Source: CAYJAY01 sp964370715 (lineage in GTDB: Bacteria > Bacillota > Clostridia > Oscillospirales > Ruminococcaceae). From it: DNA of 64,000 bases. The stretch's first letter is position 1, and each line of letters begins with the position of its first letter. The notes beneath the pieces are model-generated. The model did no database searches, was not told the origin of the DNA, and saw nothing but the letters and a program-made list of their open reading frames with translations. Of the stretch, positions 30,812 to 39,819 are shown one piece after another. A program made the position numbers and the translations under genes. The stretch spans positions 57,586 through 121,585 of the forward strand of contig CAYJKJ010000006.1 in assembly GCA_964370715.1 (NCBI GenBank), in the 5' to 3' direction.

Positions 30812-31702
30812 CTAATAGATTATATCGTTTGTGCTACTAAGGGAAAGTTTTTCAAAAACAAAACCTTTTGCTTTGACCGATTTTATAAATTCGTCCAAAA
30901 TAATGGAATTTGTTTCGGAAACGGTGTGGAGAAGATAGATAGCTCCGCTGTGTGCTGCTGAAATCAGTTTATCAAGGCTTTGTTTTGGGTCGGGTTGGTT
31001 GTCGACCTCCCAATCAAGATAAGCGAAACTCCAAAACATACTTTTATACCCTAGGTTTTGAAGATGCATAAGGGTTTTTTCGGAAAACTCTCCTTTTGGA
31101 AATCTGAAAAGCGACATATCATATCCGAACTGTTGCAAAACGCTGTCGTGGAGGTTCATAACATCGTCGGTTGCCTCTTCGATAGATATATCGGGAATCG
31201 TTAGATGTTCGACGGTGTGGTTGGCTAGGATATGTCCGTCGGCAATAATTCTTTCAACAAGTTCAGGTTCTTTTTCAAGATAGTCGCCTGTAATGAAAAA
31301 AATCCCCTTAACGTTGTTTTGCTTTAACACATCGAGAATGGTCGATGTGTAGCCGTTTTCATATCCTAGATCAAACGTTAAATGCATCGTGTTTGCGGTT
31401 TCGGGGTAGATGAAAATTCCGCCAAGGTCGCTATATTTTGCTTGAGCATTAACTGCATCTAGCGGTTGACCGCTTTCGTTTCTCGCCTTGCCAAGCCCCC
31501 AACCAATCTTTTCGCCCGAAAGATTGTCGGTTGGGATTCCGGTTTGGTTTTTGGAAACTTCGGTGTCGCCGATGCCGTTTTGTTCGTTTAGTTGTTCTAC
31601 CGCAATCTCTGCGGGGGTCTTGTCGTTGACGGTCGAAAATATAACCGCAACCATCAAAAGAAAAGCAGAACTGCAAAGAACGATAGCTTTAAAAGTATTC
31701 AT
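30812..31702 (-). CDS. pdaA: Polysaccharide deacetylase PdaA (spore cortex)
   Basis: 296 residues from ATG at 31700-31702 with AAGGAT SD. An N-terminal helix (about 3-24) anchors or exports the protein. The NodB deacetylase core has 'LTFDLGYENGYT' (catalytic Asp), 'GHILANHTVEH' (metal His pair), 'FRFPKGEFSE' and 'GAIYLLHTVSETN'. 'FDxGYENGYT' and 'GWGLGKARNESGQP' are PdaA hallmarks. PdaA removes the acetyl group of MurNAc after peptide cleavage to form muramic-delta-lactam in the spore cortex, needed for germination. It has its own terminator. Confidence 0.88.
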   Translation of the reverse strand: MNTFKAIVLCSSAFLLMVAVIFSTVNDKTPAEIAVEQLNEQNGIGDTEVSKNQTGIPTDNLSGEKIGWGLGKARNESGQPLDAVNAQAKYSDLGGIFIYPETANTMHLTFDLGYENGYTSTILDVLKQNNVKGIFFITGDYLEKEPELVERIIADGHILANHTVEHLTIPDISIEEATDDVMNLHDSVLQQFGYDMSLFRFPKGEFSEKTLMHLQNLGYKSMFWSFAYLDWEVDNQPDPKQSLDKLISAAHSGAIYLLHTVSETNSIILDEFIKSVKAKGFVFEKLSLSSTNDIIY

Positions 31703-31774
31703 AAAATAATCCTTCAAAAAAATAATAGTATTGGATATCGCCAATACTATTATCTGTAGAATTTCGAAAAATAT

Positions 31775-32626
31775 TTAGTTTGCAGTTTGTTTTTTTGTCG
31801 CATCAACAACATTTCTTATCATAATGGCGGTTGTAACTGCGCCTATGCCGCCCGGAACAGGGGTTATAGCGGCGGTTTTTTCCGATACTTTGTCAAAATC
31901 AACGTCGCCACACATTCCGCTTTCGTCGAAGTTTATGCCAACATCAACGACAACTGCGCTAGGTTTAACAAAGTTTTCTTTAACCATCCTTGCCCTGCCG
32001 GCACACGCGAAAAGAATGTCGGCTTTTGCGGTTTCGCTTGCAACATCCTTTGTTTTGGTGTGGCAGATAGTAACGGTGGAATTTTCTTTTAACAAAAGCA
32101 TCGAAAGGGGTTTTCCAACTACAAGGCTTCTCCCCAAAACAACGGCGTGTTTCCCCGAAAGCTCTATATTATAGTGCTTTAATATCTCGACCGAGGCTAG
32201 CGCCGTGCAAGGACAGTAGCCGACACTGCTATCGGTGAAAACTCCGGCAAGCGAAAGATCGCTTATTCCGTCGACATCTTTTTTGGCGCAAAGAGAGTTT
32301 CTAACCTTTGTTTCATCTATATGCGACGGCAACGGTCGAAACAAGAGGCAACCATGAATACCGCCGTCGTTGTTGATCTTTTCAAGCGTTTCAACAAGCG
32401 TTTCGGTGGTGGCAGTTTGTTCTAACGCAATCGTTTTTACCGCAACGGAATTGCTTTCGCAACGTTTGATAAGGCTGTTTTCATACGCTATATCGTCGGG
32501 TCTTTCTCCAACACGAACGATAGCAAGCGTTGGAGCGGTTCCGCTTTGTATAAGCTTTTCGGCGTCGGCTTTTGCAAGCGCTAGAATATCTTTTGCAACC
32601 GGAGCGCCTTTTAAAATTCTATCCAT
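31775..32626 (-). CDS. folD: Methylene-THF dehydrogenase/cyclohydrolase FolD
   Basis: 283 residues. The substrate-binding 'AYENSLIKRCE' with the expected Tyr and Lys, 'GCLLFRPLPSHID', 'DVDGISDLS', the NADP site 'VVLGRSLVVGKPLSMLLL' and 'TPVPGGIGAVTTA' are complete. It interconverts 5,10-methylene-, methenyl- and 10-formyl-THF in the cytosol. It lies 19 bp downstream of fhs, so the two consecutive steps of the C1 pathway are cotranscribed. Confidence 0.95.
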   Translation of the reverse strand: MDRILKGAPVAKDILALAKADAEKLIQSGTAPTLAIVRVGERPDDIAYENSLIKRCESNSVAVKTIALEQTATTETLVETLEKINNDGGIHGCLLFRPLPSHIDETKVRNSLCAKKDVDGISDLSLAGVFTDSSVGYCPCTALASVEILKHYNIELSGKHAVVLGRSLVVGKPLSMLLLKENSTVTICHTKTKDVASETAKADILFACAGRARMVKENFVKPSAVVVDVGINFDESGMCGDVDFDKVSEKTAAITPVPGGIGAVTTAIMIRNVVDATKKQTAN

Positions 32627-32645
32627 TTATCTTGTAGTTCCTTTC

Positions 32646-34316
32646 TTAAAACAATCCACTTATCGTTCCGTTGATGTCGACATCGATCTTTTCGGCAGAC
32701 GGAACTTTCGGAAGCCCCGGCATCGTCATGATATCTCCGGTTAGAACGACTATAAATCCGGCGCCGGCAGAAACCTTTAGGTTTTTAACGGTAACGATGA
32801 AATCGTTTGGAGCGCCGATTAAAGCGGGATTGTCGGAAAAACTGTATTGTGTTTTGGCGATACAAACTGGAAGATTTGAATATCCCATCTCGTCGAGTTT
32901 TTGCGCCTGCTTTTTAGCTTGCGGCGAAAGCTCGGCTTTTTTTGCGCCATAGATTTTTTTGGCTACTTCGTTTATCTTCTCTTCGATAGATAAACTATCG
33001 TCATAGCTAAGCGAAAGGTTTGAGGGAGTTTCGCAAAGCTCGATAACCTTTTTCGCAAGCTCGGTTCCACCCTCGCCGCCTTTTGCCCAAACCTCCGACA
33101 ATTTAACGTTTATCCCAAGCTTTTCACATGAGGTTGCTATTAGTTCAAGCTCGGCTTCGCTGTCGGTTGGGAAACGGTTGATAGCGACAACACAGGGAAG
33201 AGAATAGACTTTTGATATATTGTTGATGTGTCTTTCAAGGTTGGGCAACCCTTTTTCGAGATAATCGATGTTTTCGGTCGAAAGCATATCTTTTGGGCAA
33301 CCGCCATGATGTTTAAGAGCCCTAACCGTTGCAACAACTACAACGGCAGAGGGGGAAAGCCCCGAAACTCTACATTTGATATCGAGGAACTTTTGCGCAC
33401 CAAGATCAGCGCCAAATCCGGCTTCGGTTATCGTGTAGTCGGAAAGTTTTAACGCAAGCTTTGTCGCTATTATCGAGTTGCAACCATGCGCAATGTTTGC
33501 GAACGGTCCGCCATGGATAAGAGCCGGCGTTCCTTCGAGCGTTTGAACGAGGTTTGGTTTGATAGCATCTTTGAGCAGCGCCGCCATAGCGCCCTCCGCT
33601 TTTAATTGACCTGCTGTAACGGGCGTGTCGTCGAAACTATAGCCTACAATTATGTTGGCTAACCTTTTTTTAAGGTCACTTATATCCTTTGAAAGACAGA
33701 CAACCGCCATGATTTCGCTAGCTACCGTTATATCATAACCGTCCTCTCTCGGCACTCCGTTTACCCTTCCGCCAAGTCCGTTGGTTATGTTTCGAAGCTG
33801 GCGGTCGTTCATATCGACACAGCGTTTGAATGTTATCTTTCTAACGTCTATGTTAAGGCTGTTCCCTTGATAGATATGGTTGTCGAGCATGGCGCAAAGA
33901 AGATTGTTTGCGGCGCCTATTGCGTGGAAATCCCCTGTGAAATGAAGATTGATATCCTCCATTGGGATAACCTGAGCATATCCGCCGCCGGCAGCTCCGC
34001 CTTTTATTCCAAAAACAGGTCCTAGCGAGGGCTCGCGAAGAGCCACCATAACGTTTTTGCCAAGCTTTTGAAAGCCATCCGCAAGGCCTACCGTCGTTGT
34101 TGTTTTGCCCTCTCCGGCAGGAGTTGGATTGATAGCGGTCACAAGTATGAGTTTTCCGTTTGGCTTTTTTTCAAGCTCTTTAAATATGTTAAGATCGACC
34201 TTTGCTTTGTTGTTTCCGTATTGTTCGAGATAGTTTTCCGAAATTCCCGCTTTTTCCGAGATCTCTTTAATATGTTTCGGAGATATGCTTTGCGCTATTT
34301 CGATGTCGCTTTTCAT
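32646..34316 (-). CDS. fhs: Formate-tetrahydrofolate ligase
   Basis: 556 residues, the normal length, from ATG at 34314-34316 with AAGGGTGG 11 nt upstream; the longer frame has no SD. The P-loop 'TAINPTPAGEGKTTTTVGL' (about residue 58), 'REPSLGPVFGIKGGAAGGGY' and the C-terminal 'GDIMTMPGLPKVPSAEKID' are diagnostic. It activates formate with ATP and THF to 10-formyl-THF, for purines or acetogenic/C1 metabolism. First gene of the fhs-folD pair. The presence of fhs does not by itself show acetogenesis. Confidence 0.96.
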   Translation of the reverse strand: MKSDIEIAQSISPKHIKEISEKAGISENYLEQYGNNKAKVDLNIFKELEKKPNGKLILVTAINPTPAGEGKTTTTVGLADGFQKLGKNVMVALREPSLGPVFGIKGGAAGGGYAQVIPMEDINLHFTGDFHAIGAANNLLCAMLDNHIYQGNSLNIDVRKITFKRCVDMNDRQLRNITNGLGGRVNGVPREDGYDITVASEIMAVVCLSKDISDLKKRLANIIVGYSFDDTPVTAGQLKAEGAMAALLKDAIKPNLVQTLEGTPALIHGGPFANIAHGCNSIIATKLALKLSDYTITEAGFGADLGAQKFLDIKCRVSGLSPSAVVVVATVRALKHHGGCPKDMLSTENIDYLEKGLPNLERHINNISKVYSLPCVVAINRFPTDSEAELELIATSCEKLGINVKLSEVWAKGGEGGTELAKKVIELCETPSNLSLSYDDSLSIEEKINEVAKKIYGAKKAELSPQAKKQAQKLDEMGYSNLPVCIAKTQYSFSDNPALIGAPNDFIVTVKNLKVSAGAGFIVVLTGDIMTMPGLPKVPSAEKIDVDINGTISGLF

Positions 34317-34502
34317 AGTAAAAATAACCACCCTTTTTTTATTTATAGAAAAAAGTATACTGTAATTAGATATATTAATCAATATTAAATTAAATTTTTC
34401 GAAAAATGAATGATAATTTGTGAACTTTTTTTTGAGCAAAAAACGTGTAAATATTTCAAAATTATGTTATAATTTTACTAAAAATAATAAGGAGATATCT
34501 CA

Positions 34503-35285
34503 ATGAGCAAGCTAAAAGCATATGATATTTTGGACTATTTAAATGAAATGGCTCCATTTGAAACGGCATTTGAATGGGACAATGTTGGTTTTCAAGTTGG
34601 TAACGGCAAAAACGAAATTAAAAAAGTTTTGATATCGCTCGATGTTTCGTTTGAAGCGATAGAGGAGGCTGTTGAAAATAACTGTGATCTCATTATTTCA
34701 CACCACCCATTAATCTTTAAACCGTTAAAAACAGTTACAAACGAAACCCCTGTCGGGGAAGCGGTTAGGCGACTTATAAAAAACGATATCTCGGTTATAT
34801 CGGTGCACACAAATCTTGACAAAGCCGAAAGCGGCGTTGCATATTGTTTGGCAAAAGCTTTGGGTCTTAGCGAAGTCTACAAACTTACCCAAGACGAGAT
34901 GTCGATAATACATTGCGGAGAGGTTGAATCCGACATATCGCTAGAAGAGTTTGCAAAACAGATCGGCAAAAACCTCGACACAAAGGGTATAAGATTTTCA
35001 AAAAGTACCGAAAAGGTGAAAAAAATTGCGGTAGGTTGTGGAGCGGGATATGGGATTCCGTCTTGCATAATAAAAGAAGGTGTCGACACTTTTGTTGTTG
35101 GCGAAGCTAAATACAACGACTATCTCGATTCATCGTTTTATGGAATAAACATCGTTGATGTTGGGCATTTCGCAAGCGAAAACGTTGTTGTTCCTGTTTT
35201 GCAAAAAGCACTTTCGAAAAAATTCGCCAACACCGAATTTTTGATTTCAAAATCTCATACCGACAAAATGTGTTCAATGCTTTAA
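34503..35285 (+). CDS. Nif3-like dinuclear metal protein (YqfO family)
   Basis: 260 residues. 'FEWDNVGFQVG' near the start, the metal ligands 'ISHHPLIFKPLK' (near residue 63) and 'VHTNLDKAESGV', and C-terminal 'VGHFASENVVV' define the Nif3/DUF34 family. These cytosolic hexamers bind two metal ions; proposed roles include metal insertion or hydrolysis of cyclic nucleotides or folate derivatives, none settled. It often sits after sigA/dnaG or trmK in Firmicutes; here it is alone. Confidence 0.92.
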   Translation: MSKLKAYDILDYLNEMAPFETAFEWDNVGFQVGNGKNEIKKVLISLDVSFEAIEEAVENNCDLIISHHPLIFKPLKTVTNETPVGEAVRRLIKNDISVISVHTNLDKAESGVAYCLAKALGLSEVYKLTQDEMSIIHCGEVESDISLEEFAKQIGKNLDTKGIRFSKSTEKVKKIAVGCGAGYGIPSCIIKEGVDTFVVGEAKYNDYLDSSFYGINIVDVGHFASENVVVPVLQKALSKKFANTEFLISKSHTDKMCSML

Positions 35286-35341
35286 TTATCGTATGGGAGT
35301 GGGCAAATAGAGTTGAGCAAAAAGCAGTTTGTATATAATGT

Positions 35342-35370
35342 TTGACAAAACACGTATTTTTTTGTATTAT
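35342..35370 (+). promoter_or_regulatory. nhaC promoter
   Basis: TTGACA (35342-35347) and TATTAT (35365-35370), 17-bp spacer, 50 bp before the start codon; SD AGAGGAAA. Confidence 0.7.
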
Positions 35371-35420
35371 TAACGTGGTAAAGCATTTATTAACAAAAAA
35401 TTCAAAAAGAGGAAATTATT

Positions 35421-36947
35421 ATGGAAAATTTTGGCTGGTTTTCATTACTCCCTCCGATTATAGCTATAGTGCTAGCCTTGTTGACAAAACAAGTTTATGC
35501 CTCGCTTTTTATCGGTATCTTTGCAGGTTCTTTGATCTACACAGGGTTTAATCCCATAACTGCAACAACAAACGTTTTTGAGATTATGACAGAAAAAATA
35601 GGCGGAAACGCTTATATCCTCATATTCCTAGTTGCGCTTGGAATGGTTGTAGCTCTTATGACAAAAGCCGGCGGTTCAAGAGCCTATGGCAAATGGGCAG
35701 GTTCTAAAATCAAATCTCGTTCGGCTTCGCTTCTTGCAACAAGCGGGCTTGGCGCTTTGATTTTTGTAGACGACTATTTTAACTGTCTGACAGTTGGTAG
35801 CGTTATGCGCCCGATAACCGATGGACACAAAGTTTCGAGAGCAAAACTTGCTTACATAATCGATGCGACAGCAGCTCCTATCTGTATCATCGCTCCAATT
35901 TCAAGTTGGGCGGCAGCGGTCGCTTCTTCGCTCCCTGAAGGAAGCGAGATCGATGGATTTAATCTTTTCATCCGCACTATTCCTTATAACCTCTATGCAA
36001 TATTAACCCTCATCATGCTAGTTATACTTGCTGTTTGGAAGTTCGACTACGGCCCGATGAAAAAACATGAACAAAACGCTCTTGAAAATGGAGATCTTTT
36101 CAGCTCGACTGATAGCTCATACAGCGAACAAGCTGAAGAAAAAGAAAACGGATCTATTTGGGATCTTGTTGTTCCAATCGTTGGATTGATTGCTTTTTGC
36201 GTTTTGGGTATGCTATACACAGGCGGATTCTTTGAAGGAACCGACTTTATCAATGCTTTTGCAAACACAAACGCTTCGCTAGGTTTGGTTCTCGGAAGCA
36301 CAGCAACGTTGTTCCTTATGTTCTTGCTCTACATCCCAAGAAAAGTTATCTCGTTCTCGGATTTCTCGGATAGCGTTATAACCGGTTTCCGTGCTATGGT
36401 TCCGGCGGTTGCTATTCTTGTTATGGCGTGGACATTAAGCGGAGTTACAAGCGGAAGTCTAGGAGCCGGAAGCTTTGTTGAAAGCATAGTAGGAAACAGC
36501 GCTTCAACAGGTATTGGTGGTGTGGTTCTACCCGCTATCATGTTCATAATCGCTTTGGGTCTTGCTTTTGCAACAGGAACATCTTGGGGAACCTTCGCAA
36601 TTCTAGTGCCGATAGTTGTTGGCCTTTTCCCAACGATGCAAGAAATCCTTGTTATCGCTGTTGCGGCAATTCTTGCCGGCGCAGTTTGCGGCGACCATTG
36701 CTCGCCCATCTCGGACACAACGATCATGGCTTCGGCAGGCGCACAATGTAACCACATCAACCACGTTTCAACCCAGTTGCCGTATGCATTGACGGTTGCC
36801 GGTTGTAGCATTGTTGGTTATATCATCGCCGGTATAACACAAAACGTTTATATAACGCTTGGTTCTTCGATTGTTCTTTTGGTTGTGGTTCTCGTTATTT
36901 TGAGAAAGATATTTGATAAAGACGAAAAAGTTCCTACCAAATCATAA
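35421..36947 (+). CDS. nhaC: NhaC-family Na+/H+ antiporter
   Basis: 508 residues and about 11-12 membrane helices. The signatures 'LIFVDDYFNCLTVGSVMRPI' (near residue 115) and 'CGDHCSPISDTTIMASAGA' (near residue 423) are those of the NhaC/YqkI-type antiporters. A charged cytoplasmic loop lies at about 210-245. It exchanges cytoplasmic Na+ for protons, or moves an organic acid with sodium in some relatives. Followed by a clear terminator, so it is monocistronic. Confidence 0.9.
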   Translation: MENFGWFSLLPPIIAIVLALLTKQVYASLFIGIFAGSLIYTGFNPITATTNVFEIMTEKIGGNAYILIFLVALGMVVALMTKAGGSRAYGKWAGSKIKSRSASLLATSGLGALIFVDDYFNCLTVGSVMRPITDGHKVSRAKLAYIIDATAAPICIIAPISSWAAAVASSLPEGSEIDGFNLFIRTIPYNLYAILTLIMLVILAVWKFDYGPMKKHEQNALENGDLFSSTDSSYSEQAEEKENGSIWDLVVPIVGLIAFCVLGMLYTGGFFEGTDFINAFANTNASLGLVLGSTATLFLMFLLYIPRKVISFSDFSDSVITGFRAMVPAVAILVMAWTLSGVTSGSLGAGSFVESIVGNSASTGIGGVVLPAIMFIIALGLAFATGTSWGTFAILVPIVVGLFPTMQEILVIAVAAILAGAVCGDHCSPISDTTIMASAGAQCNHINHVSTQLPYALTVAGCSIVGYIIAGITQNVYITLGSSIVLLVVVLVILRKIFDKDEKVPTKS

Positions 36948-36980
36948 AACAATCTGTTTCGGAAAAAGATAGTTAAAACA

Positions 36981-37020
36981 AAAAATCCGCCTTGATCGTT
37001 TTGATCGTGGCGGATTTTTT
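36981..37020 (+). terminator. nhaC terminator
   Basis: AAAATCCGCC pairs with GGCGGATTTT, flanking an inner TTGATCG/TGATCGT loop, then T-run. 34 bp after the nhaC stop. Confidence 0.85.
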
Positions 37021-37107
37021 AAACGCTAATTTTAACGGTTTTTGTTGTAAAAGCCGTTGATATAATAGTATAATAAATAGGAATTAATGAAAAGGAAATA
37101 GCTTATT

Positions 37108-37782
37108 ATGGATAACGGATTAGAGGCTTGGGAAACAAACGCAGAGTTTTGGGATCAACAAATGGGGGATAAATCAAATTTTTTTCACAGAGATATCGTT
37201 CGCCCAAACGTTGAGAAGCTGCTTTTGATAAACGACAAAGATGTTGTTCTTGATATCGCTTGCGGAAACGGGAATTTTTCCGAAACTATGGCGCTGCTGG
37301 GGGCTTCGGTCGTGGCGTTTGACTACAGCGAAAAGATGATAGAGCTTGCAAAAAAGCGCCGACACAACGTTTCCGACAGCGTTTGCTTTTATGTATGTGA
37401 TGCCACAAACTATGACGAACTTTTAAAACTTAAACAGAAAACACCGTTCACAAAGGCGGTAGCAAACATGGCGATTATGGATATATCCGATATAAAGCCG
37501 CTGTTTAAAGCGGTGCATGAGATGCTCGAAACAAACGGGATATTTGTTTTTGCGACACACCACCCCTGTTTCACGTTTGAAAACGGCGATTATTTCACGG
37601 CGTGTTGCAATAAAGGGGTTGCTATCGAAGGGCAACCGATGTTGCAAAACTATTACCACCGCTCGATATCGGATATTTTATACACAGCGTTTGAACAAGG
37701 TTTTTGTTTAGATGGTTTTTTTGAGACGCCGTTTGAAAACGAAACAGTTCCGATAATAATGACGTTGCGGTTGAGGAAATAA
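37108..37782 (+). CDS. Class I SAM-dependent methyltransferase
   Basis: 224 residues. Motif I 'VVLDIACGNGNFSETMA' (near residue 48), an acidic loop 'VVAFDYSEKMIELAKKR' and post-motif 'ANMAIMDISDIKPLFKAV' make a standard Rossmann methyltransferase (Methyltransf_11/25 type). Substrate cannot be inferred; the C-terminal 'ATHHPCF' and 'FFETPFENETVPIIM' are typical of small-molecule methyltransferases. It lies 53 bp before rarA. Confidence 0.85.
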   Translation: MDNGLEAWETNAEFWDQQMGDKSNFFHRDIVRPNVEKLLLINDKDVVLDIACGNGNFSETMALLGASVVAFDYSEKMIELAKKRRHNVSDSVCFYVCDATNYDELLKLKQKTPFTKAVANMAIMDISDIKPLFKAVHEMLETNGIFVFATHHPCFTFENGDYFTACCNKGVAIEGQPMLQNYYHRSISDILYTAFEQGFCLDGFFETPFENETVPIIMTLRLRK

Positions 37783-37835
37783 ACCGTAGTGTCTGGGGTT
37801 TTGAAAACTTTGATTTTTGTTAGGAGTTAAAAAAG

Positions 37836-39101
37836 ATGATACAACCACTCGCTAGTCTATTAAGGCCTAAAACGCTTGATGATGTTTTTGGGCAACAACA
37901 CCTTTTGGAAAAAGGCAAAGTTTTCAGAAAGATGGTCGACAACAAAAAGCTCCCCAACATGATATTCTATGGACCTTCGGGGGTTGGCAAAACAACGGTT
38001 GCCGGAATTATTGCGCAAAACTGCGGTATGCAACTTTTTAAGCTCAACGGAACGTCGGCAGGGACGGCGGATATCAAAGAGGTTATAGCGAGCAGTTCAA
38101 CGCTAGCCGGGGTTAGCGGAACGCTGTTATATCTCGACGAAATACAGTATCTTAACAAAAAACAGCAACAATCGTTGCTTGAATGTCTTGAAGAAGGAAC
38201 GATTACCCTTATTGCATCGACAACCGAGAACCCATATTTCTATGTTTACAATGCGTTGCTTTCTCGTTCAACGGTATTTGAATTTAAACCGCTTGAATTT
38301 AAAGATATCGAAAAAGCGATTGTTAGGGCTATCGAAATTCTTGAAACAAAAGAAAACAAAAAATATCTTGTTGATAAGTTGGCGATAGAATACATATCGA
38401 AATCATGCGGCGGAGATGTTCGAAAAGCTTTGAACATAGTTGATATTTTGGCGGCGACGGCGACAGAGGAGCAAAACCAAAAGATTATATCGCTAGACAG
38501 CGCAAAACAGGTTACCGCCAAAAGCGGAACTCGATATGACCGACAGGATGATGTTCACCACGATTTGTTGTCGGGGCTTCAAAAATCGATTAGAGGAAGT
38601 GACCCAAACGCCGCTTTGCATTATCTAGCAAGGCTGATAGAATCGGGAGATATAATTTCCCCCTGCAGAAGGCTGTTGGTTATGGCGAGCGAGGATATCG
38701 GCCTTGCATATCCTCAAGCCGTTGCGATAACAAAAGCTTGTGTCGATTCGGCTATGCAACTGGGTTTGCCGGAGGGCAGAATACCGCTGGCGCAAGCTGC
38801 GATCTTGCTTGCGACATCCCCCAAAAGCAACTCGGCATACCTAGGGCTTGAAGCGGCTCTCGATGATGTTAGAAACGGAAACTATTCCGATGTTCCAAAC
38901 CATCTAAAAGGAACGGGGTATAGCGGAGCTTATAAGCTAGACAGGGGAACGGAATATCGCTATCCCCACGATTTTAAAAACCACTATGTTGAACAACAGT
39001 ATCTACCCGATGTTTTAAAGGATAGGGTATACTATAACTATGCGCAAAACAAGACGGAACAACTCGCAAAAGCATATTGGGACGAGATAAAAAAATCATA
39101 G
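37836..39101 (+). CDS. rarA: Replication-associated recombination ATPase RarA
   Basis: 421 residues. AAA+ core: 'LRPKTLDDVFGQQHLL', Walker A 'GPSGVGKTT' (near residue 49), Walker B 'LLYLDEIQYLNKKQQ', sensor 1 'IASTTENPYF', then the tetramerisation domain with 'ASEDIGLAYPQA' and 'NHLKGTGYSGAYK'. RarA/MgsA acts at stalled replication forks with SSB. Full length. Confidence 0.95.
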   Translation: MIQPLASLLRPKTLDDVFGQQHLLEKGKVFRKMVDNKKLPNMIFYGPSGVGKTTVAGIIAQNCGMQLFKLNGTSAGTADIKEVIASSSTLAGVSGTLLYLDEIQYLNKKQQQSLLECLEEGTITLIASTTENPYFYVYNALLSRSTVFEFKPLEFKDIEKAIVRAIEILETKENKKYLVDKLAIEYISKSCGGDVRKALNIVDILAATATEEQNQKIISLDSAKQVTAKSGTRYDRQDDVHHDLLSGLQKSIRGSDPNAALHYLARLIESGDIISPCRRLLVMASEDIGLAYPQAVAITKACVDSAMQLGLPEGRIPLAQAAILLATSPKSNSAYLGLEAALDDVRNGNYSDVPNHLKGTGYSGAYKLDRGTEYRYPHDFKNHYVEQQYLPDVLKDRVYYNYAQNKTEQLAKAYWDEIKKS

Positions 39102-39248
39102 ATTTTACAACTTTTTAAGAAAAAAACAAAAGAATAGCAACAAAATTGTGTGTTTATTAAACTTTTTTTCATATTCGACAACGTTCGACATTTTCTGCAG
39201 TTAGATTGTGTTAGTATACAAAAAAATAGATATAGGACAATTTAACTT

Positions 39249-39449
39249 ATGAAATATAGTATAATAGCTACAGAAGTTCAAAGTGAACAAGGCGAAATTT
39301 TCAAAACCTATGGATTAACAAGCGAGAGCATTTCGGTTGAAGATATATCGATTAATCTATGTGAAGTTGAAGCGATCGTTAAACAATTTAATCTGTTGGA
39401 AGTCGAGGCTTGTCATGTTTATGATATTCTTGATTTTTTAATCTCTTAA
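39249..39449 (+). CDS. Small DUF6514-like protein
   Basis: 66 residues. 'YGLTSESISVEDIS', 'CEVEAIVKQFNLLEVEACHV' and 'YDILDFLIS' resemble DUF6514, a short Clostridia family with conserved 'V..LV..FN...L...H..D...DFL'. The SD is weak (ATAGGACA). Function is unknown. Confidence 0.6.
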   Translation: MKYSIIATEVQSEQGEIFKTYGLTSESISVEDISINLCEVEAIVKQFNLLEVEACHVYDILDFLIS

Positions 39450-39524
39450 TTGAACAAAATAGTTTTTTAAATATTAAAAAACTCAAAAATATTTTGTAAT
39501 CTTTTATAATCTTTGTTTTTTATA

Positions 39525-39554
39525 TTGACAAACCTAATAAAAAGATGGTATAAT
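39525..39554 (+). promoter_or_regulatory. tRNA-Leu promoter
   Basis: TTGACA (39525-39530) and TATAAT (39549-39554), 18-bp spacer, 18 bp before the mature tRNA 5' end. Confidence 0.8.
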
Positions 39555-39572
39555 ATCACTCGCAGTTGAAAT

Positions 39573-39657
39573 GCGAGTGTGCTGGAATCGGCAGACAGGC
39601 ACGTTTGAGGGGCGTGTGTCTTATGGCGTATGGGTTCAAGTCCCATCACTCGCACCA
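39573..39657 (+). tRNA. tRNA-Leu (anticodon GAG)
   Basis: 85 nt including an encoded CCA. Acceptor GCGAGTG pairs with CACTCGC. The anticodon stem CACGT/GCGTG encloses TTGAGGG with anticodon GAG, reading CUC/CUU leucine codons. The long variable arm (TGTCTTATGGCGTA) shows it is a class II tRNA, and the T arm is TGGGTTCAAGTCCCA. It has its own promoter and terminator. Confidence 0.96.
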
Positions 39658-39662
39658 ACCGA

Positions 39663-39699
39663 AACGCCACAAACTCGGATTGAGTTTGTGGCGTTTTTA
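39663..39699 (+). terminator. tRNA-Leu terminator
   Basis: CGCCACAAACTC pairs perfectly with GAGTTTGTGGCG, followed by T5, directly after the tRNA. Confidence 0.9.
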
Positions 39700-39819
39700 T
39701 TCATACTATCAACTATCCGCTAAGCCAAAATAAAAATGTGTAACATTTGGCGTTTTGTTTAGGTGTGATAGGCTATTACAGGTTATCATCAATTTGTTTG
39801 AAAGAGGATTTTAATATAA

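Noticed and set aside
36329..36811. 160-codon minus-strand frame inside nhaC
   Set aside because: Antisense of conserved nhaC motifs; no start signal.
39640..39657. tRNA-Leu 3' end as the partner attachment site for the recombinase near tRNA-fMet
   Set aside because: Similarity is limited to the universal T-arm GGTTCAAGTCC; flanking bases differ.
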